Origin: Actinomycetes bacterium
GTDB taxonomy: Bacteria > Actinomycetota > Actinomycetes > Propionibacteriales > Nocardioidaceae
Direction of reading: 5' to 3'
Assembly: GCA_023460975.1 (NCBI GenBank)
Contig: JAEWOG010000034.1
Coordinates: 1 to 30,705 of the forward strand
Length of the DNA: 30,705 bases
This document shows, one piece after another, positions 1-7,734 of the stretch. Within the stretch, counting starts at the first letter, position 1, and each line of letters begins with the position of its first letter. The translations under genes and the position numbers were made by a program. The notes beneath the pieces are model-generated. The model did no database searches, had not been told where the DNA came from, and saw nothing but the letters and a program-made list of their open reading frames with translations.

Positions 1-1829
1 CGGCCACGCTGGGCGAGCTGGGCTACAAGGTCAAGTCGTTCTGCTACCAGGACTCGCCCCGCAGGGCCCACTCGATCGCCGCCCAGGGCGGCATCAACGC
101 CGCCAAGAACTACCGCGGCGACGGCGACAGCGTCTACCGGCTGTTCTACGACACGGTGAAGGGCGGCGACTACCGCGCCCGCGAGTCGAACGTCTACCGC
201 CTCGCCCAGGTCAGCGTGAACATCATCGACCAGGCGGTGGCGCAGGGGGTGCCGTTCGCCCGCGAGTACGGCGGCCTGCTCGACACCCGCTCCTTCGGCG
301 GCACCCAGGTGTCGCGGACCTTCTACGCCCGGGGCCAGACGGGCCAGCAGCTCCTGCTCGGCGCGTACCAGGCCCTGGAGCGGCAGGTCGCGGCGGGGAA
401 CGTGGAGGTCCACACCCGCCACGAGATGCTCGAACTCATCATCAGCGGCGGCCGGGCCCGGGGCGTCGTGGTCCGCGACATGGTCACCGGCGAGATCGAG
501 ACCCACCTCGCCGACGCCGTCGTGCTCGCCAGCGGCGGCTACGGCAACGTGTTCTTCCTGTCGACGAACGCCAAGGGCTGCAACACCACGGCCATCTGGC
601 GGGCGCACAAGAAGGGCGCCTACTTCGGCAACCCCTGCTACACGCAGATCCACCCGACCTGCATCCCCGTCTCCGGCGACCACCAGTCGAAGCTGACGCT
701 GATGTCGGAGTCCCTGCGCAACGACGGCCGGATCTGGGTCCCCAAGAACATCGAGGACTGCGGCAAGGACCCGCGCGAGATCCCCGAGGAGGACCGCGAC
801 TACTACCTGGAGCGGATCTACCCCTCCTTCGGCAACCTGGTCCCCCGCGACATCGCCTCGCGTGCCGCGAAGTACCAGTGCGACGACGGCAAGGGCGTGG
901 GCCCGGCCGTGCGCGAGGTCGACGAGGACGGCAACGAGCGCATGGTGCGCCGCGGCGTCTACCTCGACTTCGCTGACGCCATCAAGCGCCTCGGCGAGGA
1001 CGCGGTCCGCGAGAAGTACGACAACCTCTTCGACATGTACGAGCGGATCACGGGCGAGAACCCGTACCAGGTGCCGATGCGCATCTACCCCGCCGTGCAC
1101 TACGTCATGGGCGGCCTGTGGGTGGACTACCACCTGCAGTCCAACATCGAGGGCCTGTTCGTCACCGGTGAGGCCAACTTCTCCGACCACGGCGCGAACC
1201 GCCTCGGCGCCTCCGCGCTGATGCAGGGTCTGGCCGACGGCTACTTCGTCCTGCCGAACACCATCCGCGAGTACCTCGCCGACGGCCCGTTCGACAAGAT
1301 CGACGAGTCGCACCCGGCCGTCGTCGAGGCTCGCGCAGAGGTCACCGACCGCATCGACAAGTTCCTCGCCATCGGCGGCACCCGCTCGGCGGACTCCTTC
1401 CACAAGGAGCTCGGCCGGATCATGTGGGAGTACTGCGGCATGGAGCGCACCGAGGCGGGCCTCAAGAAGGCGATCGGCCTCATCCGCGACCTCAAGACTC
1501 AGTTCTGGAGCGACCTCAAGGTCATCGGCTCCGCCGAGACCCTCAACCAGAGCCTCGAGAAGGCCGGTCGTACGGCCGACTTCATCGAGCTCGGTGAGCT
1601 CATGTGCATCGACGCCCTCAACCGTCGCGAGTCCTGCGGCGGCCACTTCCGCGCCGAGTCGCAGACCGAGGACGGCGAGGCTCTGCGTCACGACGAGGAG
1701 TTCGCCTACGTCGCCGCCTGGGAGTACGCCGGCAACGCCGCCCTGGGTGGCGAGATGGGCCTGCCGGTCCTGCACAAGGAAGACCTCATCTACACCGCGA
1801 TCGAGATGAAGCAGCGGAGCTACAAGTGA
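1..1829 (+). CDS. sdhA: Succinate dehydrogenase flavoprotein subunit, Sdh1 type (5' end outside window)
   Basis: This subunit oxidises succinate to fumarate using covalently bound FAD and passes electrons to SdhB. The frame is open from base 3, so the gene begins upstream; 608 residues are visible. The segment RRAHSIAAQGGINAA near the window edge carries the His that binds FAD. HGANRLGASAL is the conserved FAD-domain motif and YARGQTGQ belongs to the active-site region. The sequence style and length match the mycobacterial Sdh1 flavoprotein (about 640 residues) better than the canonical mitochondrial type, so roughly 35-40 residues are missing. sdhB follows after 46 bases and the two are probably co-transcribed. 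The membrane anchor sdhC is expected just upstream, out of view. Confidence 0.96.
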   Translation, partial: ATLGELGYKVKSFCYQDSPRRAHSIAAQGGINAAKNYRGDGDSVYRLFYDTVKGGDYRARESNVYRLAQVSVNIIDQAVAQGVPFAREYGGLLDTRSFGGTQVSRTFYARGQTGQQLLLGAYQALERQVAAGNVEVHTRHEMLELIISGGRARGVVVRDMVTGEIETHLADAVVLASGGYGNVFFLSTNAKGCNTTAIWRAHKKGAYFGNPCYTQIHPTCIPVSGDHQSKLTLMSESLRNDGRIWVPKNIEDCGKDPREIPEEDRDYYLERIYPSFGNLVPRDIASRAAKYQCDDGKGVGPAVREVDEDGNERMVRRGVYLDFADAIKRLGEDAVREKYDNLFDMYERITGENPYQVPMRIYPAVHYVMGGLWVDYHLQSNIEGLFVTGEANFSDHGANRLGASALMQGLADGYFVLPNTIREYLADGPFDKIDESHPAVVEARAEVTDRIDKFLAIGGTRSADSFHKELGRIMWEYCGMERTEAGLKKAIGLIRDLKTQFWSDLKVIGSAETLNQSLEKAGRTADFIELGELMCIDALNRRESCGGHFRAESQTEDGEALRHDEEFAYVAAWEYAGNAALGGEMGLPVLHKEDLIYTAIEMKQRSYK

Positions 1830-1875
1830 CCAGCCGCGACCTCACCCCGATCGAGACCACCAAGCGAGGAACCAA

Positions 1876-2619
1876 GTGAAGCTCACTCTGAAGATCTGGC
1901 GCCAGGCCAACGCGGAGGCCCAGGGCGCGCTGCAGACGTACCAGCTCGACAACGTCTCCGAGGACATGAGCTTCCTGGAGATGCTCGACATCCTCAACGA
2001 GGACCTGAACGAGAAGGGCGAGGAGCCAGTCGCGTTCGACTCCGACTGTCGTGAGGGCATCTGCGGCATGTGCTCGCTGATGATCAACGGCGAGGCGCAC
2101 GGCCCGGAGGTCACCACGACCTGCCAGCTGCACATGCGCTCGTTCTCCGACGGCGAGACGATCACGATCGAGCCGTGGCGCGCGAACTCCTTCCCGATCA
2201 TCAAGGACCTGGTGGTCGACCGCAGCGCGTTCGACCGCATCATCCAGTCGGGCGGATTCATCTCGGCCAACACGGGTTCGGCGCCCGAGGCGAACTCGGT
2301 GCCCGCCCCGCGCGACAAGGCCATGCGCGCGTTCAACGTCGCGACCTGCATCGGTTGCGGCGGCTGCGTGGCCGCGTGCCCGAACGGCTCGGCGTCGCTC
2401 TTCCTGGGTGCCAAGATCACCCACCTGGGAGAGCTGCCGCAGGGTCAGCCCGAGCGCTACTCCCGCGTGGTCGACATGGTCGCCCAGCACGACCACGAGG
2501 GCTTCGGTGGCTGCACCAACATCGGCGAGTGCGCCGCGGCGTGCCCCAAGGAGATCCCGCTCGACGTGATCTCGCAGCTCAACAAGGACCTGCGCACCGC
2601 GCTCAAGAACGGTCACTGA
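1876..2619 (+). CDS. sdhB: Succinate dehydrogenase iron-sulfur subunit, Sdh1 type
   Basis: The 247-residue electron-transfer subunit links the SdhA flavin to the quinone pocket. The N-terminal plant-ferredoxin domain holds the 2Fe-2S ligands C58, C63, C66 and C83 (CREGICGMC, then TTTCQL). The C-terminal bacterial-ferredoxin domain has CIGCGGCVAACP (C158, C161, C164, C168) and CTNIGECAAACP (C213, C219, C223), which together ligate the 4Fe-4S and 3Fe-4S clusters. The start is GTG, preceded by GCGAGGA at a suitable distance. Length and cysteine layout agree with the mycobacterial Sdh1 SdhB of about 248 residues. A strong hairpin begins 15 bases after the stop and closes the operon. Confidence 0.96.
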   Translation: MKLTLKIWRQANAEAQGALQTYQLDNVSEDMSFLEMLDILNEDLNEKGEEPVAFDSDCREGICGMCSLMINGEAHGPEVTTTCQLHMRSFSDGETITIEPWRANSFPIIKDLVVDRSAFDRIIQSGGFISANTGSAPEANSVPAPRDKAMRAFNVATCIGCGGCVAACPNGSASLFLGAKITHLGELPQGQPERYSRVVDMVAQHDHEGFGGCTNIGECAAACPKEIPLDVISQLNKDLRTALKNGH

Positions 2620-2633
2620 GCACCCTTTTTCGT

Positions 2634-2669
2634 ACGACGCCCCGCAGCCATCTGGCTGCGGGGCGTCGT
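2634..2669 (+). terminator. Hairpin terminator after sdhB
   Basis: A perfect 16-bp stem (ACGACGCCCCGCAGCC and its complement) closes on a four-base ATCT loop. It starts 15 bases after the sdhB stop. No T tract follows; the only T run (2626-2630) lies before the stem. It is the first of four similar long GC hairpins without a U tract in this window. Confidence 0.8.
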
Positions 2670-2709
2670 GCGTTCACGGGCCGTTTCCCGGCCGCTGCGA
2701 GCCAGAGAC

Positions 2710-2751
2710 TTGCGTACGACATTCTTTCGATATATCGTGAGTGTTACGTAA
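2710..2751 (+). promoter_or_regulatory. padR promoter with palindromic operator candidates
   Basis: TTGCGT (2710-2715) and TATCGT (2733-2738) form a plausible -35/-10 pair with 17-base spacing. The perfect palindrome CGATATATCG (2728-2737) covers the -10, and a second one, TTACGTAA (2744-2751), lies near the expected start of transcription. A dyad over the -10 of a repressor gene suggests autoregulation. The promoter boxes are seen; their use by PadR is inferred. Confidence 0.55.
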
Positions 2752-2772
2752 TCAATCGAAAGGAGGGGCTCC

Positions 2773-3444
2773 ATGACCTGGGACCCTGACACCACACGCG
2801 GCCCACGAGGCCGCAGCAACCGTCGACGCGGCCAGATGCCGTTCGACCCCACCGGCGCCGGCCCGTCCCGCGAGCAGCGCCGCCAGCACCACCCCGGACA
2901 CCCCGGCGGCGAGCGCGAAGCCTTCGGCCCCGGAGGACGCGGTCCTCGCGGCCCACGCGGCGACAGGCGGCGGGGCTCTCGCGCGCGTCGCGACGTACGC
3001 GGCGCCATCCTCGTCATGCTGACGGCTGAGCCGATGCACGGCTACCAACTGATGCAGTCGATCACCGACCGCAGCAATGGCAACTGGACTCCCAGCCCGG
3101 GCGCCATCTATCCCGCGCTCTCCCAGTTGGAGGACGAGGGGCTCGTGACGATCAGCACCGAGTCCGGCCGCAAGGTGGCCTCCCTGACCGAGGCGGGACG
3201 CACGGCGGCCTCCTCGCACGCGGACCCGTTCGCCGCGGACGACGACTCCCCCGCCGGCCCCGACCTGCGCGAGGCCGTCGGAGCCCTCCACGTGGCCGCC
3301 CGCGAGGTGGGCCGCAGCGGATCACCCGCGCAGCGCGAGAAGGCGCGCCGCGTCGTCGACGAAGCACGCCGGGCGCTCTACCTGATCCTGGCCGACGCAG
3401 ATCACGGGTCTGTGGCCGAGGACGCCCAGCCCGATGAGGGCTGA
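2773..3444 (+). CDS. PadR-family transcriptional regulator with Arg/Gly-rich N-terminal extension
   Basis: The 223-residue protein has a PadR winged-helix DNA-binding domain at about residues 74-150. It shows the family hallmarks MLTAEPMHGYQLMQ and GAIYPALSQLEDEGLV, followed by the wing and TEAGR. A helical C-terminal part (about 175-220) would dimerise. The first 70 or so residues are rich in Arg, Gly and Pro and look disordered. AGGAGG at 2761-2766, six bases before ATG, fixes the start, so this extension is translated. Actinobacterial PadR proteins often control a neighbouring exporter, but no obvious co-directional target follows here. The gene ends convergent with the BrkB gene, 26 bases apart. 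A palindrome over its -10 suggests autorepression. The ligand is unknown. Confidence 0.88.
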   Translation: MTWDPDTTRGPRGRSNRRRGQMPFDPTGAGPSREQRRQHHPGHPGGEREAFGPGGRGPRGPRGDRRRGSRARRDVRGAILVMLTAEPMHGYQLMQSITDRSNGNWTPSPGAIYPALSQLEDEGLVTISTESGRKVASLTEAGRTAASSHADPFAADDDSPAGPDLREAVGALHVAAREVGRSGSPAQREKARRVVDEARRALYLILADADHGSVAEDAQPDEG

Positions 3445-3469
3445 GTCAGTTCAGCCCGACGAGGGCTGA
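3427..3469. repeat. Two 18-bp direct copies at the junction of convergent genes
   Basis: CAGCCCGATGAGGGCTGA (3427-3444) recurs with one change at 3452-3469, a 25-base period. Copy 1 contains the padR stop codon and copy 2 ends just before the BrkB-gene stop. Each copy can fold into a short AGCCC/GGGCT hairpin, so the pair may act as a weak bidirectional terminator. Confidence 0.7.
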
Positions 3470-3470
3470 T

Positions 3471-4556
3471 TCAGCGCGGGCCGAGGCGGCGCAGCAGCGC
3501 CACGAGGGCGAGCATGGCTCCGGCACCCACGGCGGCAGCCGCGGCCGGTTCCATCTGCTCGTCCCGGGCCCGGCGCCCGGGCGCGTACGCCCCTGTGCCC
3601 GGCCCCTCGATCACCCGAGCCGCGGCCGCGAGGTCGAGGGCGGGCCCCTCCACACGAGCGGCGGCGTCCTCGTACTGACTGCGCCGCTCGCGCGCCGCGC
3701 GGCTGGTGTACGACCAGCTGGCGGCGTACAACACCACCCGGGAGAAGTAGTTGATCCACACCAGGAGAACCAGCGCGATCCCGAAGGCCTGGGCGGCCGG
3801 CTGCTTCGCCGTCGAGGCCAGCAGCAGCGTCGAGAGCTGCTTGAGCACCTCGAACCCGACCGCCCCGAGGAGGGCTCCGCTCCACAGGGACCGCGCGGGG
3901 ACATCCGGCGCTGCCAGCAGTCGGAACAGCACCCAGAACAGCACCGCGTTGGCCAGCAGCCCGATGAGGAGGCTGACGCCGACGACGACCGGCTGCACGG
4001 CCACCCCGAGTTCGAGCGCCTCCAGGATCGGTCGTGAGAGCCGCGTCAGGACGCCGGACACGGCGACGCTGAGCAGCAGGACGACGCCGATGAGGACGAG
4101 CGCGACCAGGTCGAAGGCGTAGGAGACCACGACGTTGCGTTGGTGCCGCTCATCGACGACGAAGGCTCGCCGCAGCGCGGTCTGCATGCCACGCAACCAC
4201 CCGAGGCCGGAGTAGAGCACCGTCACCAGACCGATGAGGGCGATGCTTCCGGCCGCTTCCTCCACGTCGGTCAGGTCGATCCCCCGCGGCCCCACCATCC
4301 CCGGCAGGACCTGGTCGATGGCCTCGATGAGCGTGTCGCGAGCCTCGGGGAAGGCACCCGAGACCGCCCCCACTGCGGCAAAGGCGAGCAGCAGGATGGG
4401 GAAGACGGACAGGAACCCGAAGTAGGTCACCGCGCCCGCCAGCGTGCTGCCGTCGACCTCGCCGTAGTGCTGCACCGTTCGCACCACGTGGTCCAACAGC
4501 GGACGCCGCTCGCGGGCGCGTTCGACCCGCTCCTTGACCTTCTGCACGAACGCCAT
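3471..4556 (-). CDS. YihY/BrkB-family inner-membrane protein
   Basis: The 361-residue integral membrane protein belongs to the YihY (BrkB/YhjD) family. About six hydrophobic segments lie between residues 35 and 285, including the typical start GAVTYFGFLSVFPILLL and the late segment ALVLLVWINYFSRVVLYAA. The cytoplasmic tail (about 290-335) is Ala/Arg-rich, and a last short hydrophobic stretch (about 338-355) follows. The molecular role of the family is not settled; the old ribonuclease BN label is wrong for it. ATG at 4556 is preceded by GGGGGAG at six bases. It sits 13 bases behind the 2H phosphoesterase gene, so the two very likely form one transcript. Confidence 0.9.
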   Translation of the reverse strand: MAFVQKVKERVERARERRPLLDHVVRTVQHYGEVDGSTLAGAVTYFGFLSVFPILLLAFAAVGAVSGAFPEARDTLIEAIDQVLPGMVGPRGIDLTDVEEAAGSIALIGLVTVLYSGLGWLRGMQTALRRAFVVDERHQRNVVVSYAFDLVALVLIGVVLLLSVAVSGVLTRLSRPILEALELGVAVQPVVVGVSLLIGLLANAVLFWVLFRLLAAPDVPARSLWSGALLGAVGFEVLKQLSTLLLASTAKQPAAQAFGIALVLLVWINYFSRVVLYAASWSYTSRAARERRSQYEDAAARVEGPALDLAAAARVIEGPGTGAYAPGRRARDEQMEPAAAAAVGAGAMLALVALLRRLGPR

Positions 4557-4569
4557 CGCGTGCTCCCCC

Positions 4570-5085
4570 CTACCGTCCGCCGAGGCGGAACTCGTCGGTG
4601 GGGCGCCACCCCGCGGTGAAGGTGTGCACGTAGAGGTGGAACTCCTCGGCGGCGAAGGTGCACTCGAAGTCGGCGAGCTCCGCGTACGCCTGGTCGAGCC
4701 GCTCGTCGTCGAGGTGGTGGGCGATCGTCACGTGCGGGTGGTAGGCGAACTCGAGCGGGACCTCCAGCGGCCCCGAGCGGAGCGCGTCGGCCAGCTGCTC
4801 GAAGCCGGAGATGCCCTCGGCCACGGTCACGAAGACGACGGGCGAGACGGGACGGAAGGTGCCGGTTCCGCGCAGGTGCACGCGAAAGCCGGCGACCGTC
4901 TCGGCGACCGAACGCAGGTGCTCCTCGATGACGGGCAGGTCCTCGTCCTCCACCTCGGTGGGCGGAATGAGCGTGATGTGCGTGGGGATCAGGGTGGCCG
5001 TGAGATCGCCCAGCGAGGTCCGGTAGTCCTGGAGCTGGGTGGCCCAGGGCTCCGGGATCGCGACGGCTACTCCGATGGTCGGCAC
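4570..5085 (-). CDS. 2'-5' RNA ligase / 2H phosphoesterase family protein
   Basis: The 171-residue protein has the two HxT signatures that define 2H phosphoesterases: THITLIPP (H36, T38) and HPHVTIAHH (H118, T120). Members cleave or join 2',5'- or cyclic-phosphate RNA ends, so the fold and the two catalytic His are supported; the substrate is not. The length fits the bacterial LigT/ThpR-like group. The start is GTG at 5085, with no Shine-Dalgarno but with TAGGCT exactly six bases upstream, which suggests a leaderless mRNA. It lies divergent from trpS and first in a two-gene unit with the BrkB gene. Confidence 0.88.
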   Translation of the reverse strand: MPTIGVAVAIPEPWATQLQDYRTSLGDLTATLIPTHITLIPPTEVEDEDLPVIEEHLRSVAETVAGFRVHLRGTGTFRPVSPVVFVTVAEGISGFEQLADALRSGPLEVPLEFAYHPHVTIAHHLDDERLDQAYAELADFECTFAAEEFHLYVHTFTAGWRPTDEFRLGGR

Positions 5086-5097
5086 GCGGCGAGCCTA
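5086..5097 (-). promoter_or_regulatory. Leaderless -10 box for the 2H phosphoesterase gene
   Basis: On the minus strand TAGGCT (5097-5092) is followed by six bases and then GTG. The predicted transcription start is the G of the start codon. No ribosome-binding site is present. Confidence 0.6.
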
Positions 5098-5160
5098 CCC
5101 GTACGGCCTCTCGGCGCCGCGACCCCACAAACCGGTGGCGGACTGGCCCGACCGGCTCGG

Positions 5161-5172
5161 TACGATCGAGCA
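5161..5172 (+). promoter_or_regulatory. Leaderless -10 box for trpS
   Basis: TACGAT (5161-5166) is followed by six bases and the GTG start at 5173, so +1 coincides with the start codon. No Shine-Dalgarno is seen and the -35 is weak. The divergent 2H gene has the same arrangement. Confidence 0.62.
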
Positions 5173-6222
5173 GTGACTGACTCGTACCGCGCCTCCGTCG
5201 CCCGCAGCAACGAGGTCGAGGCCCAGATCGCCGCGCACCCGGAGAAGTTCCGGATGCTCACCGGTGACCGCCCGACCGGCGCCCTGCACATCGGGCACTA
5301 CTTCGGCTCCATCCGCAACCGGTTGAAGCTGCAGTCGTTCGGCGCGGAGATCTGGCAGATCATCGCGGACTACCAGGTCATCACCGACCGCGAGATCGCC
5401 GGGGACATCGCGGGCAGCGTCCGCAACCTGATGATCGACTCGCTGGCCGCGGGCATCGACCCGGAGCAGGCGACGTTCTTCACCCACTCGGCGGTCCCCT
5501 CGCTCAACCAGTTGCTGCTGCCGTTCCTGAGCCTGGTCAGCGTGGCCGAGCTCCAGCGCAATCCCACCGTCAAGGACGAGGCCGCGACGGCTGGCATCAA
5601 GTCGATCAACGGCCTGATGCTGACCTACCCCGTCCACCAGGCGGCGGACATCCTGTTCTGCAAGGGCAACGTGGTCCCCGTCGGCAGGGACCAGCTCCCG
5701 CACATCGAGCAGACCCGCGTGGTCGCACGACGCTTCAACGAGAAGTACGGCGCAACGTTCCCCGAGCCGGACGCCCTGCTGGCTGAGGTGCCCATGATCC
5801 TGGGCACCGACGGCACCAAGATGAGCAAGTCCAAGGGCAACGTCGTCGAGTTGCGGATGAACGCGGACGAGACGGCCAAGAAGATCAAGGGCGCCAAGAC
5901 CGACTCCGAGCGCTTCATCACCTACGACCCCGACACGCGTCCCGAGGTCGCCAACCTGTTGGAGATCATCGGCCTGTGCGAGGGCGTCTCTCCGTCGGCG
6001 GTGGCCGAGGAGATCGGCAACGGCGGTGGCGGCGAGCTCAAGAAGCGCCTCACCGAAGCCGTCAACACCGAGCTCGCCCCGCTGCGGGCGCGGCGTGCCG
6101 AGCTCGAGCAGGACCCTTCGTACGTGGACGGCGTGCTGCGCGCCGGCAACGAGCGCGCCAACGAGGTTGCTGACGCCACGCTGCGCGAGGTGCGCGAGAA
6201 GATGGGCATGATCTACGCGTAG
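5173..6222 (+). CDS. trpS: Tryptophanyl-tRNA synthetase
   Basis: The class Ic enzyme charges tRNA-Trp with tryptophan using ATP, in the cytoplasm. The 349-residue length fits bacterial TrpS. The Rossmann catalytic domain shows the HIGH motif in GALHIGHYFGS (H39-H42) and the KMSKS loop in GTKMSKSKGN (K216-S220). The C-terminal helical anticodon-binding part follows. The open frame extends far upstream, but that stretch is antisense to the 2H phosphoesterase gene. The chosen GTG at 5173 gives a normal length and has a -10 box at leaderless spacing. The gene appears to be monocistronic; GGTCTAGACC follows at 6238-6247. Confidence 0.96.
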   Translation: MTDSYRASVARSNEVEAQIAAHPEKFRMLTGDRPTGALHIGHYFGSIRNRLKLQSFGAEIWQIIADYQVITDREIAGDIAGSVRNLMIDSLAAGIDPEQATFFTHSAVPSLNQLLLPFLSLVSVAELQRNPTVKDEAATAGIKSINGLMLTYPVHQAADILFCKGNVVPVGRDQLPHIEQTRVVARRFNEKYGATFPEPDALLAEVPMILGTDGTKMSKSKGNVVELRMNADETAKKIKGAKTDSERFITYDPDTRPEVANLLEIIGLCEGVSPSAVAEEIGNGGGGELKKRLTEAVNTELAPLRARRAELEQDPSYVDGVLRAGNERANEVADATLREVREKMGMIYA

Positions 6223-6234
6223 GCCCGACCAGCG

Positions 6235-6322
6235 AGGGGTCTAGACCACTTGCGGCGCTCATAATGGACACCTGTCCAGTTATTTGGCGTTCTCCTCTGT
6301 TCAACACATGTGACTGACCAGT
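6235..6322. promoter_or_regulatory. Cluster of dyads between trpS and the lipase gene
   Basis: Four short dyads lie in under 90 bases: GGTCTAGACC (6238-6247, perfect); TGGACA-CC-TGTCCA (6265-6278); CACATGTG (6305-6312, perfect); and ACTG-AC-CAGT (6313-6322). The second has the 6-2-6 form of a TetR- or GntR-type operator. No clear -35/-10 pair for the lipase gene could be assigned, so operator function is inferred. Confidence 0.4.
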
Positions 6323-6340
6323 AGCGTCGTCGGCTGTGTC

Positions 6341-6358
6341 GCTCGCCACAGGGCGAGC
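6341..6358 (+). promoter_or_regulatory. 5'-leader hairpin before the lipase gene
   Basis: GCTCGCC and GGCGAGC pair across an ACAG loop, seven bp in all. The stem ends five bases before the Shine-Dalgarno GGAGGAG (6364-6370), so it could protect the transcript end or affect ribosome access. Confidence 0.45.
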
Positions 6359-6375
6359 ACCTGGGAGGAGACCGC

Positions 6376-7617
6376 ATGTTGTCCTTGTCCGTGCGCCGCG
6401 CCACCAGAGCCGGCCTCGCATCCGCAGCCTTGGCACTGGGCCTGACCGCAGGCTTGCTGACCGCCCCCGCCAACGCCGTGGCCGAGCCCCCGCGTCCGGC
6501 GTTCTACGAAGCGCCCGCCACGCTTCCCGCCGCCAACGGCGACGTCATCCGCAGCGAGAAGCTGTCCTTCCTGCTCGACCCCGCCGACGCCTCGAGCGTC
6601 GTGACCAACAGCCACCGCATCCTCTACCGCTCCACGGACCGCACCGGGAAGCCCATCGCGGTCTCCGGCGTCGTGCTCGTGCCGAAGACGCCCTGGATCG
6701 GCTTCGGCAAGCGACCGATCATCGGCTACGCCGCCGGTACGCAGGGGATGGCGGACCGCTGCGCCCCGTCGCGCTTGTTCGCCGAGGGCATCGAGTACGA
6801 AGGCATCGGCATCGCCAAGCTCCTCGCCCGCGGGTACGCCGTCGCGATGACCGACTACGAGGGCCTCGGCACCGCTGGCGTCCACACGTACATGGACCGC
6901 GTCTCGCAGGGCCACGCAGTCCTCGACGCCGTCCGGGCAGCCCAGCGCCTCGGCCTGTCCGGCATCTCGCAGGCCAACCCCGTGGGCCTGGAGGGCTACT
7001 CCCAGGGCGGCGGCGCAGCCGCATCGGCCGTCGAGCTGGCCCCCTCGTACGCCCCCGAGATCAAGCTCAAGGGAGCCGTCGTCGGCGCGGTCCCGGCCGA
7101 GCTCGGCGCGGTCGCCACGAACCTCGAGGGCACGCTCTGGTCGGCCTTCTCGTTCTTCGCGCTGCGGGGCCTGGCCGAGAGCTACGACCTCGACCTCTCG
7201 CCGTACCTCAACGCCGAGGGCCAGAAGGTCTTCACCGACGTCGAGAGCGACTGTGTCTTCGACCTCTTCTCCACCGCGTTCAAGAAGTCCAAGGACCTCT
7301 CCGCCAGCGGACAGCCCATGGCAGAACTGATGAAGAACGAGCCCTTCCGATCCATCATCGCCCAGCAGCGCATCGGCACCATGAAGCCGACCGTGCCGGT
7401 GCTGGTCAACCACTCTGCGCTCGACGACACCATCCCGTACAGCGTGGGCAAGGCGATGGCGAAGTCCTGGTGCGGCAAAGGAGCCAACGTGCGGTTCTCG
7501 TCCAACCTGGCCCCGCTCCACGTCGGCGGCATGCTGCCCCACTGGGGTCAGGACAGCCTGTTCTGGGAGGCACGCTTCAACGGCCTCCCCCAGGTGAGCA
7601 ACTGCTGGACCCTGTGA
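6376..7617 (+). CDS. Secreted lipase (LIP family, alpha/beta hydrolase)
   Basis: The 413-residue precursor has a Sec signal peptide: MLSLSVRRATR, a hydrophobic core to about residue 30, and a likely cut after ANA or AVA near residues 35-37. The mature part is an alpha/beta hydrolase of the secretory-lipase (LIP) family known from actinobacteria and Candida. The nucleophile elbow is GYSQGG (S209). The probable acid is D350 or D351 in SALDDTIPY, and the probable base is H382 in APLHVGG. It should hydrolyse extracellular acyl esters, perhaps triglycerides; the chain-length preference cannot be read. The start has GGAGGAG at five bases. It is flanked by dyads upstream and by a strong terminator 34 bases after the stop. 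Confidence 0.88.
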   Translation: MLSLSVRRATRAGLASAALALGLTAGLLTAPANAVAEPPRPAFYEAPATLPAANGDVIRSEKLSFLLDPADASSVVTNSHRILYRSTDRTGKPIAVSGVVLVPKTPWIGFGKRPIIGYAAGTQGMADRCAPSRLFAEGIEYEGIGIAKLLARGYAVAMTDYEGLGTAGVHTYMDRVSQGHAVLDAVRAAQRLGLSGISQANPVGLEGYSQGGGAAASAVELAPSYAPEIKLKGAVVGAVPAELGAVATNLEGTLWSAFSFFALRGLAESYDLDLSPYLNAEGQKVFTDVESDCVFDLFSTAFKKSKDLSASGQPMAELMKNEPFRSIIAQQRIGTMKPTVPVLVNHSALDDTIPYSVGKAMAKSWCGKGANVRFSSNLAPLHVGGMLPHWGQDSLFWEARFNGLPQVSNCWTL

Positions 7618-7651
7618 GCGCGACCGCGCGGATCACTGGTCAGTGAGAAGT

Positions 7652-7693
7652 GCAGAGGACCCTTCGGGCGCCGTTGCCCGGAGGGTCCTCTGC
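7652..7693 (+). terminator. Hairpin terminator after the lipase gene
   Basis: The stem is 18 bp: twelve perfect pairs (GCAGAGGACCCT with its complement), one T-G wobble and five more pairs, around a GCCGTT loop. No T tract follows. Confidence 0.85.
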
Positions 7694-7734
7694 TGCTCGG
7701 TGGTGGGAGGGAGGACCGAGCGGACTGGGGACTT

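Noticed and set aside
2626..2630. T run near the sdhB hairpin as a U tract
   Set aside because: The five T lie before the stem on the plus strand and read as A on the other strand, so they cannot be the U tract of this terminator on either strand.
4534..5172. Longer N-terminus for TrpS
   Set aside because: The extra 213 codons are antisense to the 2H phosphoesterase gene and would make TrpS far longer than the family.
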